DNA of 14,492 bases from an uncultured Parvularculaceae bacterium. Lineage in GTDB: Bacteria > Pseudomonadota > Alphaproteobacteria > Caulobacterales > Parvularculaceae. Where the stretch lies: assembly GCA_947259815.1 (NCBI GenBank), contig CAMYNO010000111.1:1-14492 (forward strand), read 5' to 3'. Made by a program: the position numbers and the translations under genes. The notes under the pieces were generated by a model, which made no database searches, had not been told where the DNA came from, and worked only from the letters and a program-made list of their open reading frames with translations. Positions 6,487 to 12,980 of the stretch are shown piece after piece; within the stretch, counting starts at the first letter, position 1; each line of letters begins with the position of its first letter.

Positions 6487-6494
6487 AGAATTTA
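6487..6494. repeat. Target-site duplication, right copy (AGAATTTA)
   Basis: The octamer directly abuts the right terminal repeat and is identical and in the same orientation as 3636-3643. It marks the chromosomal target of the insertion. Confidence 0.9.
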
Positions 6495-6508
6495 CGGTTA
6501 TTGGGGTG

Positions 6509-6519
6509 AACCGCTTTTT
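6509..6519. terminator. Right half of a terminator split by the transposon
   Basis: AACCGCTTTTT here is complementary to AAAAGCGG(G)TT at 3618-3628. It is the 3' arm and T-run of a hairpin present only in the transposon-free site. See the left half. Confidence 0.5.
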
Positions 6520-6533
6520 GCGTTCGCCCTATT

Positions 6534-6552
6534 GGCGTGAGCATTTCACGCC
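6534..6552. other. Small hairpin at the nfeD stop codon
   Basis: GGCGTGA and TCACGCC form a perfect 7-bp stem around a 5-base loop. The stop codon of nfeD (6546-6548, minus strand) lies in it. No T-run follows on the minus strand, so this is not a canonical intrinsic terminator. It may protect the 3' end of the mRNA. Confidence 0.35.
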
Positions 6553-7016
6553 CTGTTCACAAACAGTTTCGTACCTTCCGCTTTTGCGACCACCACTTGC
6601 GCGCCGCTTTCAAAATCCTCGCCGCTTTCGCTTTCCGCAAGCCAGAGCGTATCGCCCAGGCGCACCTTGCCGGCGCCGTTTGAAAAGGCGTCTTCGACAA
6701 TCGCCCTGCGGCCGATTTTCTGCGCACCGCGTTGATTGAGGTTTTGATGATCCGCCTGTGTTCTGTTCAGCCAGGGCTTCACATAGCGCGGCGCAACAAC
6801 GGACAGCGCCACGGTGACGACCGCGAAGGTGAGCAATTGGCTTTGCCAGAACACGCCAAGCGGGCTTAAGGATACGATCCCCGTCACCGCCGCAGCGATG
6901 GCCGGCCATAAAAAATAAGTCGATCCGGTGGACAGCTCGACCACCAGAAGCGCGACGGCGAACACCCACCAATACCAGAAGGGCATTGTCGCGATGAAAT
7001 CGATGATGGCTTGCAT
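6546..7016 (-). CDS. NfeD family membrane protein
   Basis: A 156-aa short-form NfeD (YbbK-like) protein, normally paired with SPFH/stomatin proteins in membrane microdomains and membrane quality control. Three hydrophobic segments (about 13-28, 33-51 and 58-76) are followed by a soluble C-terminal OB-fold-like domain (100-155, with IGRRAIVEDAF, GKVRLGDTLWLAE and GAQVVVAKAEGTKLFV). The long ClpP-like protease domain of full NfeD proteins is absent, as expected for this subtype. The ATG at 7016 is preceded by a GGGGAAAGG ribosome-binding region. It lies 102 bases downstream of the SPFH gene on the same strand, the standard gene order. Confidence 0.93.
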   Translation of the reverse strand: MQAIIDFIATMPFWYWWVFAVALLVVELSTGSTYFLWPAIAAAVTGIVSLSPLGVFWQSQLLTFAVVTVALSVVAPRYVKPWLNRTQADHQNLNQRGAQKIGRRAIVEDAFSNGAGKVRLGDTLWLAESESGEDFESGAQVVVAKAEGTKLFVNRA

Positions 7017-7118
7017 GACCTTTCCCCTTTTCCGTTCATTGTCGCCGGAAGCGCATTAGCAAAGCAGCTTTTCACCGCTGACGCCCATGCGCAATCCGGC
7101 GCGTCTACCCGTTGCACA

Positions 7119-8069
7119 TTACTGCGCCGACGGGACCGAACCATTGGCGCGCGGCTTGTCCCTGGCGAAAGATTCTCGCGCAATCTCGCCGATGCCGGCA
7201 ATCGTGCCGACAAGCGCTGACATATCCGCCGGCAGGATCAGGGTTTTTTGTTGCGGCGAGATGGCGAGTTTTTCGAACGCCTTCACATAGTCCTGCGCAA
7301 CGAAATAATTGATCGCCTGCACGTCGCCGGCGGCGATAGCCTCCGACACCATTTGCGTCGCCTTGGCTTCGGCTTCCGCCTCGCGCTCACGCGCCTCGGC
7401 GTCGCGGAATGCGGCTTCCTTGCGCCCTTCCGCTTCAAGCACCGCCGATTGTTTCTCACCTTCGGCGCGCAGGATTGCCGATTGCTTCTCGCCTTCGGCG
7501 GTCAGAATTTCCGCGCGCTTTAAACGCTCCGCCTTCATCTGGCGGGCCATGGCTTCGGTAATGTCGGCAGGCGGCTCAAGATCCTTGATCTCCACACGCG
7601 TGACCTTGACGCCCCAGGGCTGGGTCGCCGCGTCGATGACTTTCAGCAAGCGCTCATTGATGTCGTCGCGATTGGAAAGGACTTCATCAAGGTCAAGCGA
7701 ACCAATCACGGTACGGATGTTGGTCATCGAAAGGTTGGAGATCGCCCGCGTCAGATTGTGCACCTCATACGCAGCGGCGGCGGCGTCCATCACCTGGATA
7801 AACGCGACCGCGTCGGTCGAGACCTGCGCATTGTCGCGGGTGATGACTTCCTGTGCGGGAATGTCCAGCACCTGCTCCATCATGTTCATGCGGCGGCCGA
7901 CCCTGTCGACAAACGGCGTGATGAGATGCAGCCCCGGCTTGATCGTGGTGGTGTAACGACCGAACCGCTCGACCGTGAATTCAAACCCCTGCGGCACGAC
8001 TTTGACGGCCGAAAACATGATGAAAATGGCAAGGACAACCAGCCCCGCCAGAAATAATTCTAGCCCCAT
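7119..8069 (-). CDS. SPFH/stomatin-like protein (QmcA family)
   Basis: A membrane-anchored scaffold protein of the SPFH (band 7) superfamily, 316 aa, resembling QmcA. A single N-terminal membrane helix spans about 5-22. The SPFH domain covers about 23-190, with VVPQGFEFTVERFGRY, KPGLHLITPFVDRV and IPAQEVITRDNAQV. A long charged coiled coil (about 175-240) contains the near-duplicate AEGEKQSAILR / AEGEKQSAVLE (191-212), followed by an Ala/Glu-rich stretch. The C-terminal region carries the conserved-looking PADMSALVGTIAG (280-292). An in-frame ATG at 8153 would add 28 residues, but the ATG at 8069 has an AAGGGA-type ribosome-binding site and places the membrane helix at the N-terminus as in the family, so I chose 8069. 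It is transcribed with nfeD. Confidence 0.93.
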   Translation of the reverse strand: MGLELFLAGLVVLAIFIMFSAVKVVPQGFEFTVERFGRYTTTIKPGLHLITPFVDRVGRRMNMMEQVLDIPAQEVITRDNAQVSTDAVAFIQVMDAAAAAYEVHNLTRAISNLSMTNIRTVIGSLDLDEVLSNRDDINERLLKVIDAATQPWGVKVTRVEIKDLEPPADITEAMARQMKAERLKRAEILTAEGEKQSAILRAEGEKQSAVLEAEGRKEAAFRDAEAREREAEAEAKATQMVSEAIAAGDVQAINYFVAQDYVKAFEKLAISPQQKTLILPADMSALVGTIAGIGEIARESFARDKPRANGSVPSAQ

Positions 8070-8187
8070 GATATTTCCCTTCGCTCTCTCTTCCCGCTTC
8101 AGATCGTGACGGACATGTCCGCGCACCAGACTTGAAAATCCGAATTTTTGCACTAGTTAGCTGAAAACACGGCGTTTTTCTTAAATT

Positions 8188-8213
8188 GACAGTGCGTGCA
8201 GACAGTGCGGGCA
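8188..8213. repeat. Two tandem 13-base repeats in a divergent promoter region
   Basis: GACAGTGCGTGCA (8188-8200) is followed immediately by GACAGTGCGGGCA (8201-8213), 12 of 13 identical. They lie midway between the divergent SPFH gene (8069, minus) and the secreted protein gene (8317, plus). A TTGACA hexamer overlaps the first copy at 8186-8191, but no good -10 follows at 17 bases. Binding sites for a regulator are possible. The rest of the 8070-8316 gap shows a GGACATGTCC palindrome (8111-8120) and nothing else I can support. Confidence 0.45.
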
Positions 8214-8316
8214 GTTGGCCGGCGACGCATTTTTGTTGAAACTGCGGAAATTTTTTCTGCCCAGCGCGACCCGAAAGACCTACCGAGTCGGTTAACCCCG
8301 CGTTAAATTAGCGCCC

Positions 8317-10062
8317 ATGGGGTATGCTGCGTTGAAAATGGCGAGCCTGTGGAGGGCGATCGGAGCCGCCATATTGGCGGCGCTTTTTTGCGCACCCGCT
8401 GCTCATGCTGCCGGCGCGTCCTTAATCCCCGAGCCGGTAAACACCGGCCGGGAATGGAAAGTCTACAAAGAAAGCTGGGGGCCGGAAGACGAGACGGGGT
8501 ATGCCGCCTTCGTGCAGGCGATCGGGCAATCCGACTGTGCGTCCCTCGCGACCTGCCTGAAATCCGACGCCAATCCGTATCGCTCAACGGTCGACCCAAC
8601 GCTGCATGGCGACTGCGCCGACATGGCCTATGTCCTGCGCGCTTATTATGCGTGGAAAAACGGCCTTCCCTTTTCCTATCAGAATTCCATGGCCCTGAAG
8701 GGACCGCGCGGGGAAGACATCCGCTATTCCACCAAGGGCAATGTGGTGGCCGGGCGCCGCCGCATCCTCAACCATGTTTCCAACGCGCCGGCCTTCCTGC
8801 GCCGCATCGGCTGGGAAGTCTCGACCGCCATGTTCCGCACCCATCCGGTGAGCGGCGGCGGGCGCAGTCATGATGATTTTTACGCCATCAAGATCAACCG
8901 CGAAACCGTCAAGCCCGGCGTTATCGCCTATGACATTTTTGGCCATGTGGGCATTGTCTATGACGTGCTTGAAGACGGCCGGATCATGGTCGTCGCCTCG
9001 CATCCCGACAACACGGTCTCCAGATCCGCATACGGACCGAATTTCATGCGCTCTGCGCCGGCCCTTGGCGCGGGCCTGAAAGCGTGGCGCCCGATCAGCG
9101 TTGAGGGCGCAACCCGCGACGCGAACGGCGCGCTTGTCGGCGGCTCGCTGCAGGCGGCGAAAAACGATGCGATACCCGGCTTTTCCATGGAGCAATATGT
9201 CGGCAATGTTCCCGCCGCATCCAAGGTCTGGCACGAGGGCGAGTTCCACCATAAGGGCCGCACCCTCGGCTATTATGATTATGTTCGGCGCTCGCTGGCG
9301 GCGCCTGATTTTTCCTATGATCCGGTCGCCGAGTTGCGATACGGGCTGCAGACGATCTGCTCCTCGGTCAAAGCGCGCAAGATCGCCGTCGACAAGGCGA
9401 TGACTGCGCGCATTCACTTAAAACCGCATCCGACAAAGCTGCCGCCAAATATTTACGGCACCTATGGCGAGTGGGAGGAGTTTTCGACCCCGTCGCGCGA
9501 TGCGCGTTTAAAGGTCTCCTTCATCGAACTTCGGCGCGACCTTCAACGGCTGGTCGAGGATGTGGAAGCGGGCGACCCCGGCGTTACTTATACCGGCGAT
9601 AATTTGCCCGCCGACCTTGCCCGCACGTTCGACGAAGAAAAGGAAAATTGCTCTTTCACCTATTGGCGCTCCGACAATACCCGCATGCGGCTTAACCTGG
9701 CGCATGTGATGGAGCGGCTCTTCGATCTTTCCTTTAATCCCTATATCTGCCCTGAGCGGCGATGGGGCGCGCGCGCAACGGAACTTGCAACCTGCACAGA
9801 TGATGAAACCAAAACCGCCTGGCACAACGCGCTGCGCTTCCTGCGATACCAGGCGGAGCGTACCTATGACGTGCGCATGGATTTCGCCCTGAATGAATTA
9901 CAACCGCCCATGAGCGCGCCGCCCGAGCAAGGCGGCCTTGGGGTTGAGGCGCCGGCGGACGCCGACATCCGCGCCTATATCAACCGCCTGAACGGCGCCG
10001 TTATCGCCAACGCCGAGGCGCCGCCCAGAATTGTTCCCGTGAACTGGGTCGAAGGCGAATAA
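8317..10062 (+). CDS. Secreted papain/NlpC-like hypothetical protein
   Basis: Up to 581 aa, exported. Residues 8-32 form a signal peptide (MASLWRAIGAAILAALF...AHAA). Either the ATG at 8317 or the one at 8338 could be the start, and neither has a clear Shine-Dalgarno. The N-terminal half has a cysteine-peptidase-like arrangement: C100 at the start of a helix (GDCADMAYVLRAYYAW) and H210 at a strand start (GHVGIVYDV), with polar residues further on (ASHPDN, 227-232). This is the order seen in NlpC/P60, CHAP and transglutaminase-like folds. C74 and C80, and several cysteines after residue 350, could form disulfides in the periplasm. The C-terminal half (about 290-560) has no motif I recognise. 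I infer a periplasmic hydrolase or transglutaminase-like protein acting on cell wall or protein. It stands alone, with no close same-strand neighbour. Confidence 0.75.
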   Translation: MGYAALKMASLWRAIGAAILAALFCAPAAHAAGASLIPEPVNTGREWKVYKESWGPEDETGYAAFVQAIGQSDCASLATCLKSDANPYRSTVDPTLHGDCADMAYVLRAYYAWKNGLPFSYQNSMALKGPRGEDIRYSTKGNVVAGRRRILNHVSNAPAFLRRIGWEVSTAMFRTHPVSGGGRSHDDFYAIKINRETVKPGVIAYDIFGHVGIVYDVLEDGRIMVVASHPDNTVSRSAYGPNFMRSAPALGAGLKAWRPISVEGATRDANGALVGGSLQAAKNDAIPGFSMEQYVGNVPAASKVWHEGEFHHKGRTLGYYDYVRRSLAAPDFSYDPVAELRYGLQTICSSVKARKIAVDKAMTARIHLKPHPTKLPPNIYGTYGEWEEFSTPSRDARLKVSFIELRRDLQRLVEDVEAGDPGVTYTGDNLPADLARTFDEEKENCSFTYWRSDNTRMRLNLAHVMERLFDLSFNPYICPERRWGARATELATCTDDETKTAWHNALRFLRYQAERTYDVRMDFALNELQPPMSAPPEQGGLGVEAPADADIRAYINRLNGAVIANAEAPPRIVPVNWVEGE

Positions 10063-10165
10063 TTGCGGCAATGCGCCTCAGCGCCGACGCGCTTGCGACT
10101 GCGTACCTCTTGTAAGCGCGGCTTAAACGGCGCACAGATCCTGCAATCAGGATAAAGGATTTATC

Positions 10166-10375
10166 ATGAGCGGCTTTGTCTTTTTCCTCATCCCTCTTGG
10201 CCTTGCGGCAACCGCCCTTGTGCTGGGCGTTGGCATTTATTCCCTCGCCAAGGGTGGGACATTCGCAAAGGAAAACTCCAACAAGCTAATGCGCCTGCGG
10301 GTTCTGGCCCAGGCGGTCACGGTCGCGCTGATGTTCCTTTTCCTCTTCCTGGTCGGCAAAGGCCCGGCGGGATAA
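10166..10375 (+). CDS. Twin-transmembrane (HIG1-like) small protein
   Basis: A 69-aa inner-membrane protein with two hydrophobic helices (about 4-27 and 45-65) joined by a short basic loop, KENSNKLMRLRVLAQ (30-44). The N-K-L-M-R-L-R-V-L-x-Q motif between two helices is typical of alphaproteobacterial twin-transmembrane proteins related to the HIG1 domain. The eukaryotic relatives associate with respiratory complexes. AAAGGA lies six bases before the ATG. It precedes etfBA by 146 bases on the same strand, an arrangement I recall from other alphaproteobacteria. A link to electron transport is reasonable but not proven. Confidence 0.85.
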   Translation: MSGFVFFLIPLGLAATALVLGVGIYSLAKGGTFAKENSNKLMRLRVLAQAVTVALMFLFLFLVGKGPAG

Positions 10376-10521
10376 TTACTTTTAGAATAACCTTCAAATT
10401 CATCACATTGGCGGCGCCATAACGCATTGATGGGTCTATCCCTCGCGTCTATGGTGCGCCGCGAAATCAAGAGGCGGCCCCGGTCCGGCGCGCCGCCCAT
10501 CCACCCGCCAGGAGAAGCGCG

Positions 10522-11271
10522 ATGAAGATCCTAGTGCCCGTCAAGCGCGTGATCGATTACAATGTGAAGGTCCGCGTTAAATCGGACCAGACCGGCGTCG
10601 ATCTCGCCAATGTCAAAATGTCCATGAACCCGTTCGACGAAATCGCCATTGAAGAGGCGATCCGCCTGAAAGAAGCCGGCGTCGCCGAAGAAATTATCGC
10701 CGTCTCCATCGGGCCGGAAAAAGCGCAGGACCAGATCCGACAGGCGCTCGCCATGGGCGCTGACCGCGGGCTGTTGATCAAGACCGACGAAACGGTCGAA
10801 CCGCTCGCCGTCGCCAAGCTGCTGAAAAAAGTGGTCGAGGAAGAAAGCCCCGAGCTTGTCATTCTCGGCAAGCAGGCGATTGACGATGATTCCAACCAGA
10901 CCGGACAGATGCTCGCCGCCTTGCTCGACTGGCCGCAGGGAACCTTTGCCTCGAAGGTCGAGAAGAAAGACGGCAAGCTGGAAGTCACCCGCGAGATTGA
11001 CGGCGGGCTTCAGACCATCGCCATTAACTTACCGGCGGTCGTCACGACCGACCTTCGCCTGAACGAGCCGCGTTACGCATCGCTCCCCAACATCATGAAG
11101 GCGAAGAAGAAGCCGCTCGATGTAAAGGAAATAGGCGACTATGGCGTCGATATCGCACCGCGCCTTGAAGTGGTGAAGGTCACCGAACCGCCGGTGCGCG
11201 AAGCTGGCGTCAAGGTCGAGAGCGTTGCGGAACTTGTCGAGAAACTGAAAAACGAAGCGGGAGTAATCTAA
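10522..11271 (+). CDS. etfB: Electron transfer flavoprotein subunit beta
   Basis: Small subunit of the ETF heterodimer. ETF takes electrons from acyl-CoA and other flavoprotein dehydrogenases and passes them to ETF:ubiquinone oxidoreductase. The 249-aa length is standard. The AMP-binding region is visible in [15 protein letters not shown] (116-130). The family signature with the dehydrogenase-recognition loop reads [18 protein letters not shown] (174-191), followed by MKAKKKPL. The start is fixed by AGGAGA at 10510-10515, six bases upstream. The stop codon TAA shares its last A with the etfA start (11271), so the two are translationally coupled. The 146-base gap before it shows GGCGGC/GCCGCC arms (10473-10478 and 10492-10497) close to the ribosome-binding site. 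Confidence 0.97.
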   Translation: MKILVPVKRVIDYNVKVRVKSDQTGVDLANVKMSMNPFDEIAIEEAIRLKEAGVAEEIIAVSIGPEKAQDQIRQALAMGADRGLLIKTDETVEPLAVAKLLKKVVEEESPELVILGKQAIDDDSNQTGQMLAALLDWPQGTFASKVEKKDGKLEVTREIDGGLQTIAINLPAVVTTDLRLNEPRYASLPNIMKAKKKPLDVKEIGDYGVDIAPRLEVVKVTEPPVREAGVKVESVAELVEKLKNEAGVI

Positions 11272-12203
11272 TGGCTGTTCTTGTTGTCGCTGACGTACAT
11301 GGCTCTTCCATTGACGACTCCACCCACAAAACCGTTAGCGCCGCGCTGGCGATTGGCGGAGACGTCGATATTCTGGTCGCCGGCGAAAACGCCGGAGACG
11401 CCGCCGCCGCCGCCGCTAAAATCAGCGGCGTGCGCAAAGTTCTCCATGCCGATGACGCCGCTTACGGCCATCGCCTTGCCGAGCCTTTCGCCGATTTGAT
11501 CGTCTCTGTCGCCAGCGACTATGACGCCGTGCTGAAGGCCGCCGCCACGACGGGCAAAAATGTGATGCCCCGCGTCGCGGCCAAGCTGGACGTGATGCAG
11601 ATTTCCGAAATCGTCGCGGTCGAAGCGCCGGACACATTCGTGCGACCGATCTATGCGGGCAACGCCATGCAGACGGTGAAGTCGAAAGACGCCAAGAAGG
11701 TGATCACCGTGCGCGCCACCGCCTTTAAAGCGGCGGAAGAAGGCGGCTCCGCGGAAGTCGTTTCCGTCGATGCGGCAGGCGATCCGGGCGTTTCCGAATG
11801 GCTCAATGAAAACCTCACCAAGTCGGACCGGCCGGAACTATCCGGCGCCAAGATTGTCGTCTCCGGCGGCCGTGCGCTGGGCTCGTCAGAAAAGTTTGAG
11901 GAAGTCATCTTTCCGTTGGCGGATAAACTTGGCGCGGCGGTCGGCGCGTCGCGCGCCGCCGTCGACGCCGGTTATGTGCCGAACGACTATCAGGTCGGCC
12001 AGACCGGTAAAGTCGTTGCACCGGAGCTTTATATCGCCATCGGTATTTCCGGCGCCATTCAGCACCTCGCCGGCATGAAAGATTCCAAAACCATCGTCGC
12101 CATCAACAAGGACGAAGAAGCGCCGATCTTTCAGGTCGCCGATTACGGCCTTGTCGCCGATCTCTTCAAGGCGGTGCCGGAACTTGTCGACGCGCTTGGA
12201 TAA
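11271..12203 (+). CDS. etfA: Electron transfer flavoprotein subunit alpha
   Basis: Large, FAD-binding subunit of ETF, 310 aa, normal length. The C-terminal FAD domain is intact: VVSGGRALGSSEKFEEVI (196-213), GASRAAVDAGYVPNDYQVGQTGK (225-247, the FAD-contacting segment) and the signature LYIAIGISGAIQHLAG (253-268), followed by MKDSKTIVAINKDEEAPIF. The N-terminal domain begins [14 protein letters not shown], as usual. The ATG overlaps the etfB stop by one base. GGGAG lies just upstream within etfB. With etfB it forms the complete soluble ETF and links fatty-acid or amino-acid oxidation to the quinone pool. Confidence 0.97.
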   Translation: MAVLVVADVHGSSIDDSTHKTVSAALAIGGDVDILVAGENAGDAAAAAAKISGVRKVLHADDAAYGHRLAEPFADLIVSVASDYDAVLKAAATTGKNVMPRVAAKLDVMQISEIVAVEAPDTFVRPIYAGNAMQTVKSKDAKKVITVRATAFKAAEEGGSAEVVSVDAAGDPGVSEWLNENLTKSDRPELSGAKIVVSGGRALGSSEKFEEVIFPLADKLGAAVGASRAAVDAGYVPNDYQVGQTGKVVAPELYIAIGISGAIQHLAGMKDSKTIVAINKDEEAPIFQVADYGLVADLFKAVPELVDALG

Positions 12204-12216
12204 GCCTTAACGCCGC

Positions 12217-12240
12217 CGTTCCCGGCATATGTCGGGAACG
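12217..12240 (+). other. Hairpin just after etfA
   Basis: CGTTCCCG (12217-12224) pairs perfectly with CGGGAACG (12233-12240) across an 8-base loop. No T-run follows. It may stabilise the etfBA mRNA 3' end or help termination together with the next hairpin. Confidence 0.45.
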
Positions 12241-12267
12241 CGCAACACGGCACAATTCAGTTATTAC

Positions 12268-12328
12268 ACGCCTCCTCATTGATCGGGACCGCCTTAACGG
12301 CGGCGCGACACAATGAGGAGGTGTTTTT
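12268..12328 (+). terminator. Long hairpin with T-run after etfBA
   Basis: CCTCCTCATTG (12271-12281) pairs with CAATGAGGAGG (12311-12321), extended to about 14 pairs by ACG/TGT. Inside the loop is a second stem, CCGCC-TTAAC-GGCGG. The 3' arm runs directly into TTTTT, A, TTT (12324-12332), which fits intrinsic termination of etfBA. The 5' arm is an anti-Shine-Dalgarno-type sequence that masks an AGGAGG in the 3' arm, so a translational role is an alternative reading. Confidence 0.65.
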
Positions 12329-12377
12329 ATTTACGAGCGCTATGTGCGGGGTAAACGCGCGGCGCTTATCCGTGACG

Positions 12378-12662
12378 TCACGGAAGGGTTCGCTGATGCG
12401 AGCGCGCCCTTTGCCGGCGGGAAGCGGCGTTGATGTTTTCCGCCGTAGACTGACGGTTAAAACCCTTTTCGGCGCCAAGACGCGCGCCGCCGGCGCGATA
12501 CGCCGTCAGCCGTGCTTCACTCAACACGCCATAGGCACGCGCCGCCAACACCGACGAAATAATCAACAGGACGCACCCGATTATGAGTGCGCCAAATTCA
12601 AACCACTGAATGTTTGCATGCAGATCACTTACCAGCAGTTCCGCTACACGATCTTGATCCAT
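12378..12662 (-). CDS. Small single-pass membrane protein, hypothetical
   Basis: Probably a real 94-aa gene. An N-terminal acidic stretch is followed by one strong membrane helix (about 23-41, FGALIIGCVLLIISSVLAA). A basic, polar tail from residue 55 onward looks disordered. GAGGGG lies just before the ATG on the minus strand (12670-12665). It converges with etfA and diverges from amt. No family recognised. The low-complexity C-terminal third means the true 3' end could be different, but the helix and the ribosome-binding site favour a genuine gene over a chance reading frame. Confidence 0.5.
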   Translation of the reverse strand: MDQDRVAELLVSDLHANIQWFEFGALIIGCVLLIISSVLAARAYGVLSEARLTAYRAGGARLGAEKGFNRQSTAENINAASRRQRARSHQRTLP

Positions 12663-12980
12663 TGCCCCTCAACTGACCCCACTGTCTTGAATTCGACGAC
12701 GCTTGAGCGCTGCCCTACACTGCGCGGACTTTGCCGCACCGCTGCGCCGCATTTCTGGAATTAGATTTTTTCTCTAAATTTTGAGCATTTTCCACTATTA
12801 CCATCGTTAATTCTATCCATTAAAACGCCTGACGCGCAAGTTTGAATCGATATTATTGCAGCGCAAAATTTTTTCTGTTGCGACGCACAAGTCTTTTTGC
12901 AATTGTTAACGAGGAGAAAGTTCGGCGACGGATGAAAACCGCCGCGTCGAAGGTTCGCGCACAACGCATCGAGGGGTACA
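12663..12980. promoter_or_regulatory. Upstream region of amt, AT-rich
   Basis: A 318-base gap between the divergent small membrane protein gene and amt, markedly AT-richer than its surroundings from 12760 to 12910. It should hold the amt promoter. One weak sigma70-like candidate is TTGCGA (12878-12883), 17 bases, AATTGT (12901-12906). I looked for a sigma54 -24/-12 element (GG-N10-GC), common at nitrogen-regulated amt promoters, and saw none convincing. TTGC-AGC-GCAA at about 12856-12866 is a small palindrome. An 18-codon open frame (12932-12988, MKTAASKVRAQRIEGYNE) overlaps the amt start by eight bases and could be a leader peptide. Confidence 0.4.

Noticed and set aside
12279..12764. A 161-codon plus-strand frame in the etfA-amt gap.
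   Set aside because: It starts inside the terminator hairpin loop, lacks a proper ribosome-binding site and has a composition unlike a protein. The minus-strand 94-codon gene explains the region better.
12841..12910. A sigma54 promoter for amt.
   Set aside because: No GG-N10-GC pair with acceptable flanks was found. The TTGC at 12897-12900 lacks the matching GG twelve bases upstream.
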